64,000 nt of DNA, taken from positions 27,140,979 to 27,204,978 of the forward strand of contig JACGWO010000011.1 in the NCBI GenBank assembly GCA_034509735.1. Reading direction: 5' to 3'. Below are positions 12,082-23,000 of the stretch, piece after piece (position 1 is the stretch's first letter; every line of letters begins with the position of its first letter). The notes under the pieces were generated by a model. The model worked only from the letters and a program-made list of their open reading frames with translations, ran no database searches and was not told the DNA's origin. Source of the DNA: Sesamum alatum. Its lineage: Eukaryota; Streptophyta; Magnoliopsida; Lamiales; Pedaliaceae. A program made the translations under genes and the position numbers.

Positions 12082-15000
12082 TTACATCCAATTCTCATAA
12101 TGCCAGAAGCATTCTTCATGGCTGAATTCTTCATGGTTGAATTCTTCATGGCTTCCAGGGCCTTCTTTTGGATCTTGCCCTAATATTTTGCAAAACTTGG
12201 GAAATGATTGGCATTCTGTTTCTGCTAGCATGACCTCCCAATAATGCTGCATTTCGAGGTCCTTGATAGCCAACTTGATGCTACAAAATCCCCAAAAAAA
12301 GATTAAAAAAAGCTCAAACCAAGAAAGATTATTTTGCAAAAAAAGTGAGATCAAATGACTTACTCTTGCAGCTGAATTTGATCCAGATCCAGCATGATTT
12401 GATCCAGGCTAGCCATGGTGATTTCCTTGTTGCTGCTTCAAGAAACCAAACAAATAAACAACTTCAACTGATAATATTTAAATGTTTTTAAGTAGTAAAC
12501 AACAGTTACATTTGAAATTTTAAATTTCTTACCCTTGTTGCTGAATTTGATCTAGATTCAGCCTGGTTTGTAGCATGTCCATGCTGATTTCCTTCTTGCT
12601 GCTTCAAGAAACCAAAAAAAATTTAAAAAGTTGAACTGATAATATTTGAAATATTAAATTTCTTACCCTTGACTGAGATTTCCTGTCATGATCTTGGCTG
12701 GCTGGTGGAGGCTGAGAACCTTGGACATGTATTTCTTCATGATTGGTACCCTGCAAATGAAATTGTTTATTAAGCAAAAACCTTTAGAAAAACTGGAGAC
12801 TTAAGATGGAGACTTAACAAACCTTGAAAAACTTAGAATTAGGATGAGGCTGATTTGTGCAACTTTTCTTGTTGTGGCCTGTCTGCAAGCATTTGCTGCA
12901 GGTATGTGTGAGGCCCTTTCTTGTAGAATGTGTTTGCAACTCATCTGGCCCCTTCCTCCTTAGTCTCTTTGGCCTTCCTCTTTTTGTTTTCATTTTGGGT
13001 GGTTTTAAGGCCTCATAACTAGTGTTGATATAATCCTTTGCATCAGGAACTGCATGTATCATCTCCCCGTAGACCCTTAGATATGTTGATTTCTTATAAC
13101 AGTCATCAACAAATTGTTCAAGTTGGATTCTTTTGGTAGAGATTGCTGCACAGGCATGGCAGCAAGGGTATCCATTCAGCTGAAACATGCCACAAGTGCA
13201 TATTTTTATCTCAAGGTCCACAACAAACTTGTCTAGGAAATGATCAATCTCATATTCCTCCCCCCCACACCATCTAGTAAAACAGTTCCTAGCCATCCAT
13301 TGTTGTTTCTTGATTTTTTTTTCCAGAATATTAGGGCATATTTCTCTAGAACATTTCTCCATACCTTCCCTTTTATGTTGTAATCTTGTCATCAACATAG
13401 TTATTATCCATTCAAACATGGTGATTATTGGCTTATCTCTAGCATCAAGTATGTAATCGTTAAAGCTTTCACAGAGATTGTTCACCAATATATCACATCT
13501 ACTCTGCAAAGGGAAAAAAGACCTGGCACAATGTTGTGGATTGATGTTTCTTAACCATTCACAAGCAGTATCAACATCTTCTGATTTTTTGAGATTTAAT
13601 TCTTCAATTTTTTTCATGTATCTTTCATAATCCCTTCTATTTGTTGTTGATGCAGCTTTTCAGAAAAATTCCTTCAGTTCTTGGGCTTTGAATTTTAGTT
13701 TGAAATTCTGATACATATGACTAAGGCAAAATCTATGTTCAACTTCAGGAACAAGATCTTTTAAGGCCTCAATTAGGCCCTTCTGCCTATCAGAAATGAA
13801 TGACCACTTTGCAATCCCTAGCCCCCCAATATCATCTAGCATTTCAGCCACAAACCAGGTCCAATTTTCCCTGTTTTCTACTTGGACTACATCCATAGCA
13901 ATGGGAAACATGTTGTCATTCCCATCTCTACCAACTGCAACAAGCAATTGACCACCATAGGGTGTTTTAAGAAAACACCCATCAAGGCCAATGATTGGCC
14001 TGCAACCACTTAAAAATCCCTTTTTAAGGGCCCCAAAGCTTACAAACATTTTTATAAAAAACTGGGGGATCTGAACCCTCCAGTTTCTTAAGCAATATCT
14101 TGCTCCATGGATTAAAATTCCTCACAGTCTCACAATAATCCCACAGCTTTTCATACTGTAAGGAATTTGCCCCTCTTATAGCCTGTAATGCCTCCCTTTT
14201 TGCCCTAGCACCTTAGATCTAGTCACCTCCACCCTACATTTTCTTAGAATGAAATTTTTTAACTGTTGGATTGGAATATTAGGATGGTCCCTAATTGCAG
14301 ATTCCATCCTTTTTGCCAGATAAGCTGCCTTAGCAAGCTTGTTATCATAAGTCCTGACACAGGTGTGTGACCCTTTTATGGATTTTATTTGAAATGAATC
14401 TTTCATGATTGGGGATGCATGAATCCTCCAGTCACAGCCCTCAACCTTGCATTTTACTGTAATTCTCTTGTTCCCATTCCTGATGAATTCTATGTCATAG
14501 CCCCCCCTAATGCACCAGTCTCTCAACACCTCTCTGAAATGATGTGCATTATGAAACGTCATACCAACTATCAATTCAACAGTCTTTATGTTGGTTGATT
14601 CTTTAAAAGAAGGATGTTTTGGATTAGAATCTTCTTTATCAGAATCTAGCAAACTATCAAGGTCATCACAATCACCATCATCACTAAACCAGTTGTCATC
14701 TTCAATAAGAATTTCTTTTTGTTTCTCAGGTTTTTTCATCTTTTTCTTCATTACCTTCTTCAGTTTGTTCATTAAGTCTCTTTTAGTTGGATTCTTGTTC
14801 ACAAAAATATCATCATCACTTGACCCTTCAAGGTGTTCTAAAACAAGGCTAGGGGTTTCACTATCAGTTGAATCCTGATTAGGTTGCATGTAGTCTTCAT
14901 CAGAAGAATCATCAAATTCTGATGAAGACTCATTTTCAGCATAACAAACCTTTTTTTTCCTTTATCAGGCATAACCTTTATGTTCTCATTCTGCAAATTT

Positions 15001-16049
15001 TCTACCTCATGCATGCCATCATCACCATCACCACCATTACTACCCTGCCCAACATCCCCCTGCCCCTCACAATCATTTGCAGCCGAAACTCCCTTAGACA
15101 CACAACCTAGCCCATCCTTACCCTGCCCCTCACAATCATCTGCAGCCCAAACTCCCTGGAACTCAGAACCCTGCCCATCACCATCACCCACAGTCTCACC
15201 TTCACCTATCTCACCATATCGAAGTTTATCCCATCTAGTAAGAGTCTAATTTCATCCTCAGGTTGAGTGGTTGAGACATTATTACCCTGTGTATCTATTG
15301 TCTGAATAGGCTCACATTCTAGCTCTTCTACATAGATTTCAATAGGCACATCTAGCCCTCTATAGACATTCTCCAAATCTATTATGCAAATATCAGGGAA
15401 TTCATTGTTAATAAGTCTTAGGCCTCTCTCTAGTGGTTGGGTTGGTACTTTATAATAAAAATTCATTGTCTGTTTCCTCCCACCACATTGTTCATACATA
15501 CAACCTATCTCATACAAGCCTAAACAATCCAAATCCACTTGTTCAAATACTCTTTTGATGCCCCCTACATATCTATTTTTTGAATCATTCAGAAATTTTC
15601 CACCATACCAAAAGTGAACATCATGATAATCAGTAAACTGCACAGGGAGAGAAAAAAAAAAGAAATTGCATAAGAATACAATACAAAAAAAGTTACATAC
15701 AAAGTTAATGAAAAACACAGGGGGTTCGGTGCACACATTTGGGGACCATTGGGGGCAATAAACAACAATCACACAGTGACAGGGACCACCAACAAAGGCA
15801 ACATATGCATTAAATATTCACAAATGTTCCCAACAAGGTAACACACGGGGACCACCCAGCTTAGAAACATATGAATGCAACAGCCAAAATTTATAATATT
15901 CCAAAAAAAGTCACAAAAATGTGAACATCTTTAAAATAAAATGTTCATAGCATACACAAAAGCCAAAACTTTATATAAAAAATACCACATCAGCATACAT
16001 AAAAGCCTATAAATGAGAAAACTGTTCAAAAAAACCAACATACCGTCAT
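12082..16049 (-). pseudogene. MULE-1 transposase (MURA type), broken by a nonsense codon and frameshifts
   Basis: Reads leftwards. Exon 1 is ATG ACG at 16049-16044, joined by GT..AG to 15637. Domains in order: PB1-like N-terminus (15637 to about 15330), acidic linker, MuDR DNA-binding domain (about 14590-14340), MULE catalytic domain (14050-13660; GLDGCFLKT with the first Asp, FISDRQKG with the second, then CLSHMYQNF), SWIM zinc finger CTCGMFQLNGYPCCHA (about 13200-13150), and a CCHC knuckle CSKCLQTGHNKKSC (about 12905-12865). Small 3' exons continue to about 12082. Lesions: frame change near 15200-15240, a short A8 tract near 14950, frame changes near 14215 and 14060, and TGA at 13660-13662 where Trp is usual. 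The DDE chemistry residues visible are kept, but the reading frame is not. Confidence 0.85.
12415..12612 (-). repeat. Tandem duplication of a small 3' exon in the MULE-1 transposase gene
   Basis: Two neighbouring copies, about 12363-12480 and 12535-12612, share GCTGAATTTGATC, GATTTCCTT and TTGCTGCTTCAAGAAACC on the plus strand. Each reads as an exon encoding a Gln/Asn/Ser-rich peptide (QQEGNQHG... and QQQGNHHG...) between intron signals. This is a duplicated exon with its flanking intron. Confidence 0.6.
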
Positions 16050-16429
16050 TCTCCTCCGAACAAAACTTTTGTTTTTCTGCTCTGCTTTGTTGTTTTTTTA
16101 GGAGAACTAACAATCAGACAAAAACCCAAACAAAAAAAAATTTCAGTTCATTAACACCAGAGAATATAAAAAGAAAAAAGACTTGATAATGATTTCCAAC
16201 CTTCACATAAGTCGATTTATGTTGTTCGTGGTTTTTTTCGTGTCGATTTAACGGTTGGATACGCAGATCTGCTCTCAGATCTGCATTTTTCGAACAAAAC
16301 TAGGGTTTGTAAGAATCCCTCTCCACACTCGCTCTCAACGTCTGAGTCAAATGGTCTGTGGTCAACTATTGGATTTCATATATATCGGAGGGTATTTTTG
16401 TCATTGTTCCTTGTCAGCTACCTTAAAAT

Positions 16430-16546
16430 TCAGCAGGGGGCAATGTACTACATTGTTTATAACACAAAGAGGGAAATTGGTATATTTTTTTACAGGGGCT
16501 TTTTTGAATATTTTGTAAAATACAGGGGGTAAAATGTATTTAACCC
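16430..16546. repeat. MULE-1 right terminal inverted repeat
   Basis: Inverted partner of 10884-11000. The transposase gene starts about 400 bp inside it, consistent with a promoter in the terminal repeat. Confidence 0.8.
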
Positions 16547-16552
16547 TATATA

Positions 16553-16871
16553 TCTATACTATTATATTAAGGGAGAGCATCTCTTTGATGTCTCTCCCAA
16601 ATTTGGTCTGCCAATTTTTTTTTATTATTATTTTATTAATTTTTTCTATCTTCTTAACTTCTTATTTTTCTCTATCCTTTCAACTTCTCATTTTCTTTGT
16701 TCTCAACTTCCACATCTTTTTTTCTTCTCCCATTTTTCTTCAATACTTCTCATAATTTTTTTATATTTTTTTATATATTATTTATCTCATTAATATATTT
16801 TTAAAATAATAATTGTTTTTGAAGTCTTAAATTAATTTTACACACACATTTGAGTGTGCCACATGTACTAA
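16553..16871 (+). mobile_element. Short non-autonomous Helitron, 319 bp
   Basis: The 5' end is A|TCTATACTATTATA at 16553. Near the 3' end a hairpin CACACATTTGAGTGTG is followed after a few bases by GTACTAA|T, the CTRR|T ending. It sits between A (16552) and T (16872), the known Helitron target. There is no ORF. It starts six bases outside the MULE-1 right end, within its AT-rich flank, so it inserted there after or independently of MULE-1. Confidence 0.75.
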
Positions 16872-17110
16872 TATATATTATACAATAGCAACAAATATGT
16901 TTCTTACTTCAAAATTATCGTACTGATGGTTCACATCTCTCTTTTTTTTCAAAAGAGAATATATATGAAATAAAATCGATGAATTTAAAATACCAAGAAA
17001 CATTTACAGGCTCGCAGGCACCTTTCATTTTTATGATCACACACCTCTAAAGAATATACAAGATTACAAAATAAATAAATAAATAAATAAATTGCCTGCC
17101 CATAATATAA

Positions 17111-17610
17111 AGGGTTAATTATATTTAGACCCCCTCTGAAAATGCATAATTACACTTTTCCCCAAAGAAGTTTTGAAATTATATTTACACCCTCTCTAAA
17201 AATTCTTTATTTACACCTGACCTCCATTCGTTAAATTTTGGGCGGAAAATGTTCATTTCAACAAAAATAATTACATAAATTTTCAATTTTATCTCTCATT
17301 TAACATTCTCGTGTAATAATTTTGTACTTATAAGGAAAAAATATAATAATATTGGCCTCACTCCATACATATACGTTACACTTATCCTCTTATAAGTACA
17401 AAAATATACATGAGAATGTTAAATGATGGGAAAAATTGAAAATTTGTGTAATTATTTTTGTTGACGTGAACATTTTTCGTCCAAACTCTAACGGATGGGG
17501 GTCAGGTGTAAACAGAGAATTTTCGGAGGGGGTGTAAGTGTAATTTCAAAACGTTTTTGGGGGGAAATGTAATTATACATTCTCAGAGGGGGTGTAAGTG
17601 TAATTAACCC
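17111..17610. mobile_element. Fold-back MITE, family A, copy 1
   Basis: A 500 bp near-palindrome. Left end AGGGTTAATTAT, right end TAATTAACCC. Target-site duplication TAATATAA flanks both sides (17103-17110 and 17611-17618). Long arms share phrases such as ACACCCTCTC, TTTACACCTGACC and CATTTAACATTCTC with their inverted partners. It is homologous to 47781-48283 and to the split copy at 49623-52766. Non-coding. Confidence 0.85.
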
Positions 17611-17618
17611 TAATATAA

Positions 17619-18144
17619 ATTATCGAGAAGTTTAATCATATTATATTATATATTAATAAATAAATCCATAACAATAATACGAAAAAAAAAAATGATCGGA
17701 TCTTATTAAATACAAAAGATATGATTTTATTTTTTCAAAATTTCAAACATATAAAATTTTGATATAGATCTCATGAAATACGTTTAACTATTAATGACAC
17801 AGAATCATTCTATAAATTCGAACGAATTTTATAGATGAGGTATTTGAATTAGATTGATGCTATTAATGCTATTTAATGATAAATAAAAATTAAAAAACTT
17901 TACAATAATATATTAAATATGTATATATATAAATATAAATTAGTGAAATCTATAAAAAATAAAGAATAAAAGAATCTTATGAAAATCCAATATTTGCAAA
18001 TCCAAAAAAGATATAAACGGAAAGATCGAAAATGTGGGATCCGTAATATTGCAATCTCCTATAATTACTCCAACTTCTTGACCAGTTGATAGGTTAGGTT
18101 GTTAGACTTACACCAACAAAATATATATAATTTAAATTAAATTA
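17619..18144. other. AT-rich intergenic stretch, nothing recognised
   Basis: Low-complexity AT-rich DNA between two MITEs with no gene, RNA or clear repeat. Confidence 0.5.
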
Positions 18145-18657
18145 GGGATAATTACACTATAATTCCTAAAATTTGGTGTAATTAAACGTGGACTCATTAT
18201 TTTGAAAAATTACATTTAGTACCTCTCAAGTATGTTTTCGTTTAACAAACAGATCCTCCCGTTAGTCGAAACTAACTGAATTTGTTGATATTAGCAAAAA
18301 ACTGAATAAAAGTTCATATATACTTCCGATTGATTTATTACTTTTTTTGGACTGAACTATCCTTATAAGGGTAAGAATGTACCTCTCTACATGCATTAGC
18401 GTGTGAAAATGTATAAGGGTAGTTTGACCAAAAAAAGATTTATTTGACCTTGCAATAAATCGGTAATAACTTAATTAGAGATAAATATGGATATTCATTT
18501 TTTTTTGTTAATATCATCAAAATGTAGTGAATTTTGACTAACGAGTGGATCTATTTGTTAGATGAAAATAAAATTTAGTGGTGATAAATATAATTTCTCA
18601 AATCACATAAAATTTAGTAATTACACCAAATTTTAGGGAAGAACAGTGAAATTATCC
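18145..18657. mobile_element. Fold-back MITE, family D, copy 1 (upstream of EIF4G)
   Basis: About 513 bp. Left end GGGATAATTACAC pairs with the right end GTGAAATTATCC. Interior arms share inverted motifs around TTTAACAAACAGATC and TAGTTTCGACTAA-like sequence. The middle phrase with ACATGCATTAGCGTGTGAAA recurs at about 56985 in the copy at 56717-57256. It ends about 120 bp before the pyrimidine-rich leader of EIF4G and so may lie in its promoter. Confidence 0.75.
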
Positions 18658-18769
18658 TTAAAATTAGACAAAAACACACACAAAGAAAAGAAAAAAGAAT
18701 TAAAATTTATTTATGTTTGTAAAATAACACACTCACGCGCACACACGTAATATACATTTAACACTCCGC

Positions 18770-19040
18770 TTTTTTTCTTTTTCCTTCTTCTTCTGCTTCT
18801 TCTTCTTCTTGATCTTCCTCTCCTAACGGCAACGTCCATTCATGGTTCCCGCCATTCTTATCTCCCAATGGAAACCCTAATTCCACACTCTCCAGTCCAG
18901 GTGAACAAAGTTGAATTTAAAATCTTTCAGTGATTACGAGGAGGTGAGGTGATTGATTTTTTTTTTATGTGATCGGTGGTGGTCTGTGTAGGGAGGAAGA
19001 TTGCTCTAAATTTCTGAGTTTTCGTTAAAGGTTAGGATTT
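18770..19040 (+). promoter_or_regulatory. EIF4G 5' leader region with pyrimidine tract and a small upstream ORF
   Basis: A (CTT)n-like pyrimidine tract at about 18770-18825 is typical of plant leaders. An upstream ORF runs ATG 18842 to TAA 18880 (12 codons, MVPAILISQWKP). AG/GT pairs at 18900 and near 19012 suggest a leader intron. If the spliced leader keeps the upstream ORF it could tune translation of eIF4G itself. The transcription start is unknown. Confidence 0.5.
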
Positions 19041-20057
19041 ATGTCCCACAATCAATCAAGGAGTGAGAGGAGTGAGTCTACACAGTACAGGAAAACCGGT
19101 CGATCCAATCAGCAAGCACAGTTCCCGGGCGGCGTGTCCACTAAGGGCGGTGGTGGCGCCTCCTCCGCCCCCTCCAGTCAAGCTAGCCGCAGGTACACCT
19201 TCTGTGGGAATTGAATTTCGAGTGGGGTTTTTGTTTCTTTAGTGTACCAATTGTTTCGTACATGGACGTGTTCACGTGTGTTGATTGATTGATGATGAAT
19301 GTGGGTGTGAGCGGTTATTTCCTCTAGGGTTTGCGCGTCTGTCTGTCTGTCTATCGTGGGTTTGAATGATGTATTATTTTTTTTATTTTTTATTTTTTGT
19401 TTATTTTGAGATGCAGTTTTAAGAAGTATAATAACAATGCACAAGGAGGGCAGTCGAGGGCAAGAAGCCCGAATGTGGATTTAGACTCTGGGACTCAATC
19501 TGTACAGCAACAGCAGCCAACTAACAGTACGTGATTTGATTTTCTTTTTAGGTTAACCTTTTCGAGTTATTTTAGTCTTTTCTTTGCATGGGGGGGATTT
19601 GGAATTTGTAGAGGGGTGAGAATATTCTTGATTTATTGGAAGATAATCCAAGTTTTTTCTTTGCACAGTTACAGTGTTAGTTGAAGTTAAAAACTTTTCT
19701 TTCCAAGAAAATTCTTCTTAATTATAGCCAGTACTAATTTATAGTGAATTTTCCGAAAAAATTCTTGAGCAACCTGAAGTGGTTTTATTTTTATTTTTAG
19801 GTTGTTATCTTTTCAGGTTGGTTTGATTTTAGTAAACCATGTTTTTAATTTGTTTACTCTTAGGGGTATCTGATGCACCAGTCACCAACACCTCTTCTGA
19901 TGTCAAGCTGGCAGACACTGCAACTCAAAAAATCACTGGAGCTGTTCCAGGAGCTCCGTTGTCTAATGTTTCGGCTGCAGCTCCAACTTCTAATGTTTCT
20001 GTTGCTACTTCTGAGTCTGGGACCCCTGCTACACATGGAAAAGGTATGACATTGTGA

Positions 20058-20089
<32 letters not shown>

Positions 20090-23000
20090 TTCAGCTGTTA
20101 AAATAATTTTTTTAACATAATTTTGCTGATACTTTATTGTAATTGAGATTATCTTTTCTTCTCCAATTGATGGCTTCTACTGTTTTTGTCATCTTTCTCC
20201 AGGAGACGCAGCTAAGTCGTTTCCTCTGCAGTTTGGGTCCATAAGTCCTGGTTTTATGAAAGGAGTGCAGGTAATCCAAAATTCATGAAATGCAAAGTCC
20301 TATTGTCATCTCCTTTCTCCTCTTCGTAATCCTGACTCTAGTTCCTATGGATAAAAGATGCTTTCTCTATTTTTGATCTAGATACCTGCTCGAACTAGTT
20401 CTGCACCACCAAATCTGGATGAGCAAAAAAAAGCTCAGGTTTGCAGTTCTCTTCTATCTTGTTGTTTACATGGTGCAGGAAAAGGTGCTCTCTGCTGTTA
20501 AGTAATAAGAGTTGTATGGTTATCCTATTTTTTTATGGAAAAGACTCAGAAGACATTCATTTTGTATTGGACGTTGTAGAATGCTATGTTTCTATTGATT
20601 TTTTAACAGTGTGCTTGGATAGAAAGGAAGAAAGAAAGCTGCTATTAATATAGAAACTTTAGGAAAGAAATTAATCTCCTCTTATTTCTTTTCTTCATCC
20701 GCTTTCTGTAAAGTGAAAAGTTTCCCCCTTCCTTCACTCTAATCAACCAAAGTCTCTGAAGGTTAGGTTGCATTTTTATGCTCAGAGCACTACCTATTTC
20801 CATTAATTTTCTGAGAATTGCCTGAAGATGGTGTAATTTTGGGTTGAGCAACCACCTGCACAAATCTTTCTTGAATTCATCAGTGGGCCTGTTGGTCAAG
20901 ATTATTTATTTTACTCAACTTGAAAGCAATGGTGATGACAGTAACGATTCAGTTTGTATTAAATCGCTGTATGATGATTTTGCATCATGATGTTTTTCTT
21001 GTCAGGCTCGACAAAACTCTGTAAGGCTCAACCAAGCGGCATCAATTCCCAAGCCTCATTCTCTGAAGAATGATACAGGGATTCCTGACCAGACCATCAC
21101 CATTGAGGCTCAACCAGTGTCCAAGTCTAAGAGAGAGACACAAGTTTCAGCTGGAGCACCTGTGACTCAAACTCAGAAGCCTGCTGTACATCATATACCT
21201 GGCATGCCCATGCAACTGCCGTTTCACCAGCCGCAGGTTCCTGTCCAATTTGGTGGTCCACAAATTCAGTCTCAAGCCATGTCAGGATCATCATTACCTC
21301 TGCCAATGCAGATACCCCTACCTATAGCTAATCCTCCAATGCAGCAACCAATGTTTATTCCAGGTCTTCAGCCACACCCTATGCACTCGCAAGGAATAAT
21401 ACATCAGGGGCAGAATTTTAACTTTTCATCACAGATGGGTCATCAGCTACCTCCTCAGTTGGGTAGCATGGGAATTAATATGGCCCCACAGTTTCATCAG
21501 CAGCAGGTGCCTAAATATGGTGGTTCTCGCAAAACTGTAAAGATTACCCATCCAGAAACTCATGAAGAGTTGAGGCTTGATAGCTCACCTGGTCCAAGGT
21601 CACATCTTAATGTGCCACCCCAATCACAGCCAATCCCCTCATTTCCGCCTAATCATCTAATGAATTTTTATCCAAATTCTTACAATGCGCCTCCTATCTT
21701 TTTTCCTGCTGCGAGCTCCATTCCTATGAATAACACTCAGGTTCCACCCACTTCTCAGCCGCCAAGGTTTTATAACAAGGTTAGTTGATCACTTTCTGTA
21801 GACTTTGCTCTGGCATATAAGTTATCCTAATAAAAACCATGCCTTTTAGCATTATGCTCACATTATTCAATTAGGATGGGGGAAGATTTATCTGTGTTAA
21901 CCTTTCTGGCTTATTGCCTGCAGGTCACCGTGAAACCACCTGTTGGCTCTCATGGGGAGAAAGAGTCATTGCCAGCTGCATATTCAATTTCTGTTGGAAA
22001 AACAAAGTCTTTGGAAGTTGACAATTCATCTTTGAACTCTTTACCAGAGTCAAAGTCTCGTTTAGGAACATCATCTACATCTGCCGCATCACCAGGTTCT
22101 ATCAATGGGGAGAGTGATGTGCCCAACACTGCAGCTTCTGCTTTTGCTCCTATAGATGGTTCTGCATCAGCATTAGTCAACTCTGTTGATGAAGCAAGAA
22201 ATGGAGTACTTGTGCCTGATTCCACCAAAGATAAGCATAATAAACCAGTCAATACGGGCCAGCAGTATGAGGTATCGGTTGTTTATCAGTCTAGTTGTAA
22301 GTATTGTCCACTTTAAGCAATTTTCCCGTGATTCATGAGTATGATTTCTTGTTATTTTCAGGTGAGCAGGTACCCGGACTCCCTCTCAAGTTTGCCTTCT
22401 CAGTTGTCAGAAGCTGAAGGGATGAAACCAAAATCTACCTTGTCTAGAACTAATTTGGTACCTGCAACTTCTAAGGAATCAATATCAACAACTGCAGGTA
22501 CTGCTTCTGAGGCTTCTAATTTGACAAGTGAGGGTGCTAAAGAAGGAAAGACAGGTGATACATCAGGAAGTTTAGGCATGAAAGGAGTAAATATCAGACA
22601 ATCAGAGCCTGAAATAATTGGGAGAAAGGAACAAGGAGAAGACATATCGTCCGAAAGTTCAAAATTCGACAAAAACAGCCTTGAAAAGTCTATGCAGTCT
22701 CTTTCTTTAGAATCTCCAAAAATCACTGGTAAAGAGAGCTCTAATCAAGAGGTAACACCCAGCATTGGTGGTGTATCAGAACACACAGAAGAAAAGGCCA
22801 AAGAAACTTTAGGTTGTCGCTCTGATGATCTTAAGATGACTGATAATTTAGTTCCATCTACTCACACAGAAGGTGGTGGAGATGGTCTGAGTTCTGTGTC
22901 AGTCAAGGGTTTATCTGCAAAGGATGACAAAATTTCTAGTTCAAACACATGGCAAGGTGTGCGTGATGGCATGGGAACAACTGTTGAGTCTGCTCCTGTT

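Larger units (their letters stand above)
10884..16546 (-). mobile_element. MULE-1: 5.66 kb Mutator-like element with long terminal inverted repeats
   Basis: Imperfect terminal inverted repeats of roughly 115 bp bound the element: left 10884 to about 11000, right about 16430 to 16546. Shared stretches include CAAAATATT, CCCCTGTAAAAAAA, TACCAATTT and TGTGTTAT. The interior carries a MuDR-type transposase reading leftwards from the right end and a GRF zinc-finger gene reading rightwards from the left end. The flanks are alternating AT on both sides, compatible with a 9 bp duplication but not diagnostic. The transposase is broken, so this copy is probably not autonomous. Confidence 0.88.

Noticed and set aside
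14588..14878. Plus-strand frame of 96 residues, Ser/Phe-rich
   Set aside because: Antisense of the acidic region of the MULE-1 transposase.
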